Assembly (NCBI RefSeq): GCF_030272615.1
Contig: NC_081406.1
Location: 115,599,783-115,663,782, forward strand
DNA from: Cryptomeria japonica
Lineage: Eukaryota > Streptophyta > Pinopsida > Cupressales > Cupressaceae
Direction of reading: 5' to 3'
DNA length: 64,000 bases
The stretch's first letter is position 1, and every line of letters starts with the position of its first letter. Under the pieces are notes generated by a model. The model was not told where the DNA came from. It made no database searches and saw only the letters and a program-made list of their open reading frames with translations. The position numbers and the translations under genes are program-made. Of the stretch, positions 33,975-45,439 are shown one piece after another.

Positions 33975-35600
33975 CTACTGCACTGAATCACATGAAGGTA
34001 AAACTGTCACACTACCTGCATCATCAGGTGCAATAGGTGATGTGATATCAATAGGAGGAGATGAAGCACAAGGCTCAAGAATGGGGTCACGTTTGAGAAT
34101 CCCCATGTTTAAGTACCCAAAGTTCTCCTCAAAATATGAACCATCATAAGAAGTGTGATCATCATGTGTAGAATCATCATATGTGAAATCATCCTCATCA
34201 ACAAAATCTGAAAAGGAATATAACTGAGATGCATGATCAACCACCCCAGTCGCAATGATAGCTCTAGTCTCCAAGTTTGTAATGAAAACTGACTCTGGTG
34301 TGAACTCCACAATTCTCTTAGTTGCGCCATGTGTGATTTGATAGACGGAAAGGATATTGTTTGTCAAATGGGGTACACACAACACATCATTGAAGGAGTT
34401 ATCCCCAATGGCAATAGATCCTTTCCCAATCACATCCATGTATGTATGATTGCCCATCAAAATCTGTGACATGGTGCAAGGCTCAAATGTAGAGAACATA
34501 GACTATGAAGATGCCATATGATGAGAAGCCCCTAAATCTAGAAGCCATCTCCTTGAATCATGACTTGTAGTAGCACAAAGAGCTTGTCATTTTCCTATCC
34601 AAAAAGAACGAGTCTTCCCACTTGTTGAAGCCATGAATGCTTGCCCTTTTCCTTTTGATTGTGAGGAAGTGGGAGTTGATGAATCCTCCTTCTTGTAGGC
34701 ATTAGGCAAATCAATGTTGTGCTTTTTGAGGATATATGAGAGCTCATCAATCTTCTTAGAATGGCAACGATGCTCCTCATGACCAACCTTTTTACAATAG
34801 GCACAAATAGTTCTCTCCCTCTTTGGTGAATAGTCCCTCTTGGAAGAGGATGAATGTCCTTGTTGTGGAGAAGGTGATGCTTTATCCTTAGGCTTTGATT
34901 GCTATTTCTTCTTGTTTGAGTTGTCCTTTCCTTGATTTCCTTTGTTCCCTTGATTTGCCACTAATGCTTGAGACTTAGAAGTCTTAAGAATGCCCATGCT
35001 TATCAACTTAGTTTGTTTCATCATCAACATTTCGGCGAAAGCATCAAATGTAGGCATTGTGTAGCTTGAACCCATAGTCATCCTATGGGTTTGGAAACTA
35101 GAAACAAATGCTGCATATTCTTGTGGAAGCTTGCCCATCAAATTGAAGATCAATTGAGTATCCTTCTTATCAATGCCATAATCCTTGAGTTGTGCCCTCA
35201 ACTCTTTTGCCTTAGCGACATAATCTTGTATAGTATCAAAGTTCTTGGGATCTAACATGGTGAGATCACTATCAATTTGATATCCCCTAATCTCATCAAC
35301 TTGACCATACAAGTCTTGAAACTTTTGCCAAGCATCCTTGATTAGAGTACATTTCTCAATATGAAAAATGAGATCATTTGATACATACTTTCTTAAGGTA
35401 TCAATTGCCATGATATTTTTAGTGAGCCAATCCAAGTGAGCAATAGGATCAGCGGGAGCAACAATAGTTCCATCAATATAATGAGTTAGTCCTTTTTCCA
35501 TAAGTTTACTCCATGCATCAATTTTCCAAGTTGCATAATTATGAGGATTTAAAAGAGGAAACTTAGGAGAACCCATAGCAGCAAAAAAGAAGGAACACAA
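33975..35600 (-). pseudogene. Copia gag-protease frame with three in-frame stops
   Basis: One frame runs from about 35600 to 33975 with no frameshift. A UBN2-type Gag domain comes first (YATWKIDAWSKLME, WQKFQDLYG, LPQEYAAFVSSF). A CCHC knuckle follows (CAYCKKVGHEEHRC, about 34810), then a Ser/Lys-rich stretch and a Copia-type aspartic protease (WLLDLGASHHM, then VLCVPHLTNNILSV). Stops at about 34902, 34588 and 34501 read TAG, TGA and TAG and look like C-to-T changes of CAG or CGA. The protease active site has DLG in place of DSG, again a C-to-T change (TCA to TTA), which would inactivate it. The likely start is the Met of MGSPKFPLL (about 35576). The frame ends in an acidic tail with no integrase. 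Confidence 0.8.
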
Positions 35601-35609
35601 AAGAACAAA

Positions 35610-37121
35610 AACATAAGAGACACCCCCCCAAATTCAATCAATCAAAGTACCCCCCAAAATGATGATTTTGGCACTTTATATGTAGTGCGTGTACAATAGG
35701 CCACTTGAAAACAATTGCAAGGTGGACTTTTGATTTTGTTTTATAACTGCCCCAATAGGCTGAGAACTACAAAGCAAAAGACCAACAAGATAGATCTATG
35801 CAAACCAAATTGGCCAAAAAAGACCATATGCTGAAAGTACAATTTCTACCCAAAATTTCTTCAAACTGATAGCATATTATGAGATTAGACGAAAAATTAT
35901 GTACTTTCAAAAAAATGGCACCTGAAAAGGAGTTCGTATGAGCCCAAACAGAGTCCCGAAAGCTGTAGAAACGAGGATTGAATAGGTACAGTCACAAAAA
36001 ACTAAGATTTCTGAAAAATCTGTCCATCAAAATTAGAAAATACTGCCACCACAAGAAAGTATATGAAAAATTATCCCATTTCAAAAATCATTGCACCAAA
36101 AAAGGAGCAAAAATGAGCAAGATATGGCCTTCCAAAGTTGAACTACAAAATCAAAAAGCTCAACCAGAGGGGGCTGATAAATTTTCAAAAAAATGATAAC
36201 ATCAGCAAATTGCGTGATTAAATTTGATGGCCGTATGGTCATTGCCAAAACTTCACCTCCCCTATTGATTGGGCATCCGTACTGTATGGAATGACACGTG
36301 GCAAGATGTGATTCACTGAAAAAGATGATGTGGCATACTACATATGGTATGGTCGCTGATGTGGTGGGTATGGTTTGGTGATGTCATAGATGTGGGTGCT
36401 GAGGTGGCACTGATCGAATGAGTTGGCCGGGTGACTGGGTTGCCCCGTGGCGACCTGATGTGCGTTGATGTGGCACTGAGTGTTGTCTACGTGGTGACAG
36501 AGCAGTGGGATAGCATGGCAGCGGCACCAGAGAAGGATGAGAAGTGACACTGTAGGTGAGCAGGCGGTGACGATCAGGGAGGAGCCCAGTGGCAACGATT
36601 GCTAGATGGGCCCCATCAGGGAGCGTGGGTGTCGACAGATGATGGCAGCGTCTGTGCACAGTATGACTAGTGTTGGTAGGACCAAGGTCATTGATGGAAT
36701 ACATGCAAGAGCTGACAAAGATTACAAAGACTGCCAAATATGTAGGGATGGTATGGTGGGGCAGGGTAAATCAATCCCCCACAATAATATATATATTTTT
36801 TAATTTTTTAATTTATTTTTTTAATAAAAAATTTCTGTAGAATTTTTGTTTTTGTAGAAAGATATATATATGTATATATATTTTAAATTTTGAAAATCCA
36901 TACCGTATTGCCCAAATTGGGCAAAATTTTTTCTCCAATCTCCAAAATTGACTTTCACCTAATATTGGCGAATGTATAGTCAAAATTCATGAAAACAGCC
37001 ACCTGGACGCGATGGCAAGGTCTGATCTAGTCTAGGATGCCTTCAAAAGATGCTTCTCCTCATATCTAGCTCGTGATGCCACAATAATACCTCTAAAAGA
37101 TAAATCTATGATTCTCTAATG
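35610..37121 (-). other. Leader region of element 32700-37605
   Basis: Between the primer site and gag. It includes a GC-richer part (36230-36780) where CCACATCA, CCACGT and CCACCTCA-like words recur on the minus strand. No conserved coding seen. Confidence 0.5.
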
Positions 37122-37133
37122 GCTTTGATACCA

Positions 37134-37605
37134 TGTGAGATTTTGCCAAGATCAAGAGCTCAATAAAAAGTACAAAATATAGGACAAGAATAAACTGTAT
37201 TCTCATCAATAGATAAATGATCAATAGTTGTTCATACAATGAATATGAACCTGCTTATATAGGCAAGGCTATATATGGATATGTGAGCACACAAACATAA
37301 CATGTGGCTAAATAAGAAACAAGCATAGGTAGGAAATAGGTGTGGTAGGTAGGAAAAATTAATAAAATATTTCACATGACATGGATCACGCACCGAAGGT
37401 GGAATTATCACTCCACAATAAGTGGATATGATAGAGTAGTAACAAGATCACACCATAAAAGGTAGAAATTCTCCTACACACACTATCCCAATGTGGCACA
37501 AACACCCAAGTATCTCATACCCAAACTATTATGAAATGGATTTCCTAAGTAAACTTAAAAGTAAGGTGCAATAATATCCATTATGAATAATTTTTTACAC
37601 CAACC
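37134..37605 (-). repeat. 5' LTR of element 32700-37605
   Basis: Minus-strand LTR next to the primer site. CTATATAAG (37262-37254) is the probable TATA box. The outer TG is changed to GG. Confidence 0.87.
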
Positions 37606-37610
37606 ATCAT

Positions 37611-38332
37611 ACCTATATTTAGTAAAAACGAAGCATTTGAGTTTATCTTGGGAATTTTCAGTTGCATTCTTAGAGGTGGTTGGAAAATGTGCCACATGGA
37701 TTTGTAAGGGCACCTCTTTTGGCTTGGTCTAGAAGCTATTCCAAACTTGTTTTTTTAATATATTTTGTATGTCTTCTATGTGGGTTTAAGAGAGGAGTGG
37801 AGAAAATTGTTCTTAGCAAATTTGTGCTATTAGATTTCCTCCATAAGTGTAAGATGTAGACTCCATGAAAATGCTTAGAGCCTACAAGTGTTTTTTTTTT
37901 TTTTTTAAATTAATACATTGGTTCCAATCTTTTAAGTGTGGGGTTTCTTACCCAAAATCTTTTTCCCCATGTGTATCGACATTTATTTTCTTCTATCTAT
38001 CTTTCTTCTATTCTTCTTCTTGCATGTTCTTGAGGTGTTTATTTACATGTGGTTATGCCATCAAATTTTATTTAGATATGTAAACTACATTATTATTCTT
38101 CTAGGGTTTAATGGATGGGAAATTAGCTATGTCTATTTATGTTTTAAGGCACCGTAGTATGCCAATGTATTGAGTAAAATAAAGTAAAACATAGGATATT
38201 GAAGGTGCGTACTAAATCTTAGAGGTCTTTTTGGGTTCAACTTTCCTTTTCATTTGATATCATATCTTAGATCAATGGGTGCATGTGCTTATGTGTGCAT
38301 GTATGTGGATTGCATGTAGTTGTAAGTGTATT
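37611..38332. other. Intergenic, no feature recognised
   Basis: Contains a T-run at about 37891-37907 and nothing I can name. It ends at the proposed left end of the CACTA element. Confidence 0.5.
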
Positions 38333-38359
38333 CACTAATACATTTTGACTAGATTTTCA

Positions 38360-38560
38360 ACTAAGTTTTCCGACGGAGAAGGTATATTGTGGCCAAATTT
38401 GATTTTTTTTTGAAAAAATACCCGCATTCATCATAATTTCGATGGAAATTACCCATTTGGTTTTGACGAAGAAGGCATTAGCAATGAGAATTTTCTTTTT
38501 TTCAAAAAAGAGCTCGAGTTCATCATAATTCCGACAACAGTGGCCATTACAAAATTTAAA
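38360..38560. repeat. Left subterminal region of the CACTA element
   Basis: Contains TTCCGACGGAG, TTTCGATGGAAATTACC, TTGACGAAGAAGG and ATTCCGACAAC, and a repeated TTCATCATAATT. Such clusters bind the second transposase protein in En/Spm elements. Confidence 0.5.
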
Positions 38561-38789
38561 AAGAGGCAGGGATTTCATTTGTGAATTGCAATCCCGCGTA
38601 AGCATCCATGGTGACTTCAACCCCCAAGAACATCAAACCCGCATCGAAGGCAATCCCACACAGGAGGTAGATTCAAATTGCCCTAGTTTTTAATTTCATG
38701 TTGCAAAAAATATACATGTGGTGGTTAATTGTCCTAGTTTAATCTCGTAAAACCATAGAAATGTGATTGAGGAGTGAGTGTTCAATTTT

Positions 38790-39470
38790 GTATCAACAAT
38801 CCCTTCCTCCCATATATGCGGGTGTTGATTGTTCACATGAGATCACATCTCTTTGCGACATCATATCAAACAATTCATGAGCCTTGTCCATGTTTCCACA
38901 TTTTGCATTCATGTCAAGTAGGGCATTTGCAAGTACAACACCTAACAAAATTCCTCTATCTGTTATGCTTTGATGGATGTCCATACCCTATTCCAAAGCT
39001 CCCATTTTTGCATAGGCAGGGAGGATGCTGGCAAAGGTTGTGGAATTTGGCTTTATGCCTTCCAATTTCATTTGCTTGAAAGTGTCTAAAGCCTTTTCGA
39101 CAAATCCATTTTGTGCATATCCAACAATCGTTGTAGTCCATGAGACAACATTTCTTTCAGGTATGCTATCAAATAGTTCACGTGCCTTGTCTACACTTCC
39201 ACATTTTGCATACATGTCTACCAAGGCAGTCTCCCATTTTGGCACAAGCAGGGAGGATAGTAGCAATGGTCATGGAATTTGGCTTTACACCTGCTGATTG
39301 CATTTGCTTGAAAGTTTCTAAAGCATTCTCAACAAATCCATTTTGTGCAATTACAACTACATCTGACAAAATTCCTCTATCTTTTATGCTTTGATGGATG
39401 TCCATACCCTGTTCCAAAGCTCCCATTTTGGCACAGGCTGGGAGTAGGCTGGCAAACATAACTAAAGAAA
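38790..39470 (-). pseudogene. PPR (pentatricopeptide repeat) gene fragment, captured
   Basis: Minus-strand frames contain repeats of PLS-type PPR proteins: LVDMYAKCGSVDKARELFD, VVSWTTTIVGYAQNG, ALDTFKQMKLEGIKPNS and TFASILPAYAKMGALEQGM-like words, occurring as about two to three tandem blocks (39450-39180, 39240-38990, 38990-38800). Blocks are joined with deletions and a stop (TAG at about 38988), and there is no start or C-terminal E/DYW domain. PPR proteins bind organelle RNA, but this piece cannot. Its place inside the CACTA ends suggests capture of a host gene fragment. Confidence 0.8.
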
Positions 39471-39479
39471 TGCAATGAT

Positions 39480-40970
39480 CAGCTCCAAAGACATCAAACC
39501 ACTACTAACAAAACCGAGAGTCTAAAATATGATAGGGAATAGTGTGAGCTGTCCTGAAATAAAATATTTTATTTTCAATTTCTACTAAAACATAATTACT
39601 CAACCATTTAATGTTATTAATAAGTGTTTAATTTATGAAAGAGATAAATGGTTGGCCACAAGTACATGAGTTACTAAATGCACACAAATAAGTGAATTTG
39701 ATATTCAAAACTATCTACAATGAATTCAATTCTTGTCCATTAGTCATTTATGTTTGCAATAAGCATCTTTCTTTATTTTTCTTAATCTTTATTCATAGTT
39801 ATGTGCATATTTCACATTCTATAATTAGGATATCAATTGCTATGGCTGAACACTAGCATGATGTTTGTGTTGTGGTATAGATGCGTGGAAACATAATTAT
39901 TGGATTGTTATATTATAGAGATCATAAATCTAGATATCGCATATTAGTTATAGCTCTTCTTGAATTGAGTCTAAAGTTGACATGTAGTCATAAAGTCATT
40001 ATTAGCAAATCTATCCATTTCTAGTGAAGACAATTGAGAAAGTCATTTTGATATTGAGTTTCTTATCTGTTTACCTATTGATCATTATTAAGCCATAATA
40101 TTTAGGTCTATTTATCTCTCTTGCAAAACCTCTGTAAGTGTCCTAGATTGTCCCTACTACTCACTCTTCAATTCGAAAAAATGGAGTTCTAAAGATTTGT
40201 TGCACAAGATGGTGTTAAACGTATCAACAAGGCTAGCATGGAAGGCATGTTCAAGCTTCCACTTGTACAACTTACAACAAATGATTTGGTGATAGAAGAA
40301 ATTCTTGAAATAGGGATACAATCGAAAGACAAGTAAGTACATACAAACCTCCTTAGTTGAAAGTAAAATCTCTGTATAGAAAGAGTACATTGAATCCCAA
40401 TCCATAAACACAATAGAGATACTGATGGAGACTTAATTGGATGTAGCATGTCACACCAAAGTTGTTAGAGTATGCTAAGCTAGTACATAATGTTTCGTAA
40501 AGCCACATTAGTATTTTACCCAGATCATTATCTACCAAAACTAACTATAGTAATGCTTTTGAGGATTAATTTCATGGTGCTAGATCTTCATTTAGTTCCA
40601 CTTCTTGTTGGAGATAAGAACAGTTATTTATTGAGGTAGATGAATATCCCATCAACAAAGGACAAGACCCTTTCTAGAATATAACAAATTCTACTCCAAC
40701 AAAAGATCATGGGGGTTTCACTAGATATATTGAATAAGAGATAGACTTCTACTGTTGCATTAAAAGCATTGGCATGTTCTTCATTTATTGATGTAAACTC
40801 TCTATGATGCCACCACAACCAACAAAGGTGTAAAAAGTTGTTTGCAATGCATGGATTTTTAGGATTGTCCTTTGAGAAAATAGAATTAAAGTATGGAAGT
40901 AGGATCTACCAGCTCCTGAGGGAAAGACCATGACAGACAATAATTTCTATTTTCTTACCTATGAAGAAAA
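39480..40970. other. Non-coding 5' part of the CACTA element
   Basis: No protein motif recognised between the PPR fragment and the first transposase exon. Confidence 0.45.
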
Positions 40971-43447
40971 ACCATGTCAGACAATATCAATGAACAACAA
41001 AATAAGGAGACAATTGCTAGATTGTGGTCTAACTTGAAAAGAAAAGGTGATGGAAAATGTTATTGTCCATGCAAAATTTGTAAGGGGTTAAAGACTAGAA
41101 GACTTCTAATCAAAACAACAAAGAAACATTGTAGGCTGCATGGTCACATTGAAGGTGGACATGATTATCATCCATTGGTAAGTTTTTCATAATATCGTTT
41201 TGACAATTTATATACATAATAAATCACGCGATGATGAGATCATGATCATGGTTTATATATGTATATCAATTTTATATAGGTCGAGGACCCCAGAGCACAT
41301 GGTATGGATCAACACAACCCTGAGAATATGGTTTTTGAAGTGGATGAACATGGAGGTGTGAATATCAAAGCTGAAGATAATGATCCCATGAAAGATGACG
41401 ATCATGAGCCAAAAAACACAATTGAAGATGATGGTACAAATACATTGATCCATGACTCATTTAGTACTCATGCAACTGATCATGATTATGAAGATGACCT
41501 TGATGTTGTTCATGATGTCCCTCTACTTGAGACGGCATCTGAGGCCCTTTATGAAGGCTCGCAGACAACTCTTCTCTCCGTTGTATTGTTGTTGGTGAAC
41601 TTGAAGGTTATGAAAGGTTTATCCAACATAACAATGTCACGTATGTTAAGGCATGTCATATTATATGTCATAATAAACTGTGAATCATGTTGTACCATTA
41701 ATATTCTTTATTATAACAAATTATATTTTGTTGCTGTAGATTGATAGGTGAGTTTTTGTTACCGCCATCAAATATTCTACCTTTCTCATACCGAGAATTA
41801 TCTATCGTTATGAAAGATATTGGAATGGAGTATCAAGCAATAGATGCTTGTACCAAAGATCATATTATATATCACAAACAACATGAATTTTGAACTAAAT
41901 TCCCTGAATGTCATATCAGTAGATATCGAACATATCAAATAACAAAAAGGGTTCCTCGCAAGGTTCTTTGCTATATTCCCATTATTCCACGTATGCAACG
42001 ATTATTCAAGTGCACTACCTTGGCACAATTTATGGATTACCATGGATGCAATAGAAGTCCAGATGACATTATTCGAATGCCTGTGGATGGTTCAACATTT
42101 ATGGACATAGAGGAAAAGTGGCCACACTTTAAAGAAGAACCTCATAATCTCAGGCTTTCATTGGTAGCAGACGGTGTCAATCCATTTGGAGAGATGAGAT
42201 TTGTTTACTCAGTGTGGCCTGTTTTTGTTATCAATAATAACATTCCTCCATGGATGTCAATAAAGAGGGAGCACATAATGTTGGCAATGATTGTTCCAGG
42301 TATTTTATCATTTAAATATAGTTGTCTAAGTTTAATTATAAATATTGTAGTAAAATGGTCATAATAATTATGTAATGTTTTTGTTCATTCGATTAGGTAA
42401 GTACCAAGTTAAAGATATGAATGTATATATCGAGCCTCTTATCGATGAGTTGCTGGAGTTATGGAATGGTGTTACTATGTATGATGTCTCTAGACCAATA
42501 GGACAAAGACAATTTCAATTCCATGTGATGCTTCTATGGACAATACACGATGCCCTAGGGCTAACACATTTTTGTGGTATGTTATAGTGTTTAAGTTGTG
42601 CATGAACATTATAATTCAAAAAATTATCATATTTAATCCAATTATACATTATCTTGTAGGTCTTCAAACAAAGGAAAAATTTGCATGTCTTGTTTTTGGT
42701 CCAAAGATGAAATCTCGTCATTCAAAAAGTTTAGGAAAGCAAGTGTTTGATGAGTATAGGCACTTTCTCCACAAAAATCATAAGTATCGAAATACTGAAA
42801 AACATCTTTTCAATGGGAAAGAAGAGAATACATCAAAGCCACGAAGAATAACACCTCACATGTGGAAGTTGGAATATAATAGAATTAATCATCAAGGTAA
42901 TGCCATTCCATCTATTGGTTTGTCATAAAACATCTTTTCTATTTTGTTTTGTTTACTGATGATGTGATTGATGATCATGATGGTCGTGAAGGCATAAATG
43001 ACCACCTTCCTAAGGGAATAAAAAGTTATCCCCGATAATTTAGTAGGTTTCCCTACTACGAGTAGTTACAAATTGTTCATTTGTTTAATAGTATGCATAT
43101 TGGAAAGAATATAGTAGAGACATTATGGAAAATATTGGATGGAAGGCGTGACAAAGAAAAAATTGTCAAAATATGTAGTGACATTTAGGATTCCAATCAT
43201 GCAATGATAAATGTCATTCAATCAAATAGCCATTTAGACTAGATTAATACAAGTGAGCTTCCTTGGTTATTAACGGACCAGCAAAGCAATGCTATAAAAG
43301 AAGTCATACGAAAAATTCAATTTCCCACAAGATTTGTTGCGAACATAAACAATCTCATATCAAAGAAGAGTGAATTTGGGCTAGGGATGAAAATGCATGA
43401 TTGGCATACCTTCATTAAGGTAATTCATGTTCTTGTGTTTTTAGTAT

Positions 43448-44699
43448 TGTAAAGCGGAAAATCGTGAGCAAACCCTAAGTGTTCCCCCCACCACTCCAAG
43501 GAGAGAGAAAGGGGGTCACTAGGGTTGACGGTTTTCACTTAGGGGAGACTTTACATTCAAAAGAGGGGTTGAAACCCACAAGATCCAATCCCACACAATG
43601 CAAGATTGGATGCTAAATCAGTTTCAAGGGTTAAGACAGCAAGGCTACCCTCTTTTGTAAAGAATGTAGATAGAAAGATTAAGCTAGGAATGCATGTAAA
43701 GTGAGAAAGATTCGCTTATAAATAGAGATAGGAATATAGGATGAAGCTACGGACCTGGAATTAGTAGTAAAATGTTGAGATGGTGCTATCTTGCAAATTT
43801 GAGCAAAAGTTGACAGGACGATGGTGCCCGACGTGCACACGGTCCTCCGAAAAATCCACGAAATGAAGGGGGATCTGTTCGTCTCTGCACAAGGATTCCA
43901 GATCTTCAATTACAGCCGCGTACCTGCAACCTACACACAGAAAAGAGAGGACAATTGGGGGGTTAGGGATTAGGGGTTTGCCCTTAGGTCAAACCCCAGT
44001 TTTGCAATTAACCAAGAAATGAGAAATTGCTGTAAATGTAAATGATTGTAATGTAATAAAGTACCAATACCTTGTTGTAAGAATGTTTGTATTCTTACAT
44101 GCGAAGGTGTAAATGTTGTTGTATGTTGTAAGTTGTATATGGTATGTGATCTCCTCTTCAATGGTTGAATCCTTGTCTTGAATGCAACACTTAGCCTTGA
44201 ATGGAGACTTAGAATGATCAATTGCTTGAAGGAATGCTTGAATGCTTGAATGCTTGAATATTGCTTCCGCCTTTTTTTCCATCTTCCAAAATGGGAGAGG
44301 AAGTGTAGTTTATATACTTGTCAATTAAGGTTAAAAGACTGATTTTTCTGACCTTAGGCCGACCTAGGAAGATTATTTTCCAATTTGCAAACATAAAGAC
44401 CCGAGACCCAAAAGAGACTGGGCCCAAAAATAGGGCCAGGGACCAGGGCGTTGGGCGCCATAGTCCTGGGGGACCAGGGCACTGGGCGCCCTATTCTTGA
44501 AGGACCAGAGCGCTGGGCGCCATGGTCCCACCTCCCGGGACAGCAGGGTGCAAGGAGGATCAGGCCAGGGTGCAGAAAAATGCAGTTTTTGATGCCATGA
44601 ACAAGTTTCAGGGTCTCCATTTAGGTTCCGTGTTGCATTGCCATCGTGAAGACCCAAATGCAGTCGAAATTGCAAGTGTCACAATTTTAGGACACTACA
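43448..44699 (-). repeat. 3' LTR of element 43448-51279
   Basis: 1252 bp. It has three tandem copies of a 31-bp GC-rich unit (44440-44528) where the other LTR has two, which accounts for the length difference. Otherwise the two LTRs are very similar. Confidence 0.9.
44440..44528. repeat. Hairpin-forming 31-bp minisatellite in the LTR
   Basis: Units begin GGACCAGGGCG and continue TTGGGCGCCATAGTCC or close variants, at 44440, 44471 and 44502. Each unit is a near palindrome: GGACCAGGGCGC pairs with GCGCCATGGTCC across a 3-base loop with one mismatch. The 5' LTR has two units (51051 and 51082). Confidence 0.85.
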
Positions 44700-45439
44700 T
44701 TTAGCACCCACTTTAGCGGGAGTATAAGCGTACGCTCATACTTCCGGTAAAGTACAAGGAAACAACATTGAAAGACTTTCACCATGTCAAGGAGGCAAGA
44801 TACACCAAGCCCCCAGTGGACTAAGGATCTTACGACTTCGATTGAAAAAGTAAAAGGGAAGATCATGAGGGAGAACCATGACTGTCAGTAGTAAGGTTCC
44901 CTCACTATGAGTCATGCAAGAAAGATACCAAAAATTTTCAAGGCAAAGCTAAGTTCGCTAAGAAATTTTCAAGTATTCTGAAGGGATAGACGGGGTGTAT
45001 GCCCTCCTACGTTAAAGCAATCGCACACACCTCAATGAGGGTGATTTCTTTAAGGTAGTGATACACATAAGAAATGAGAAGGGAAAGGAGCACGTTATCA
45101 CAAAGATTTAGCCCCCAAGTGTGAGATAAACCCAAGGATAATAGACACAAAACATGAATCACGAGGTGACTTCGCTTTCCTTAGGATCAGTATGCTGTAT
45201 GATAAGTCATGTATATCATATGTATGTATGCATAATTGTTTTTCATTCCCCAATCAAGGAAGATCACCTAGAAGAAGGGAACACATGTGTCTTTTGAGTC
45301 AACATGAGAGAGACCAAAAGAGATCTCAATGCTTTGCATAGTCCTCAAGTAGACAACACTAAGGACAACGAATAGAAGAATGAGAATAACACATAGAAGA
45401 AGTAACAATAGAGAGGAGGAGAGAGTCTGCTATGCTAAT

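Larger units (their letters stand above)
32700..37605 (-). mobile_element. Non-autonomous Copia-type LTR element, gag and protease only, minus strand
   Basis: LTRs at 37134-37605 (5') and 32700-33177 (3'). The primer site TGGTATCAAAGC reads on the minus strand from 37133 to 37122, and the purine tract AAGGGGGGA from 33187 to 33178. Flanks are GTCAT (32695-32699) and ATCAT (37606-37610), a 5-bp duplication with one change. The interior has one gag-protease frame and a long leader. No integrase, reverse transcriptase or RNase H is visible, and the 0.8 kb after the protease holds none. This fits the TR-GAG class of gag-only LTR elements, here with a protease remnant. Confidence 0.87.

Noticed and set aside
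38790-39470. Functional PPR gene
   Set aside because: Frames are rearranged and broken, with no start, too few repeats and no C-terminal domain.
44318-44704. Several short frames with Gly/Pro-rich products in the LTR
   Set aside because: They lie across the GC-rich minisatellite of an LTR and recur, altered, in the other LTR.
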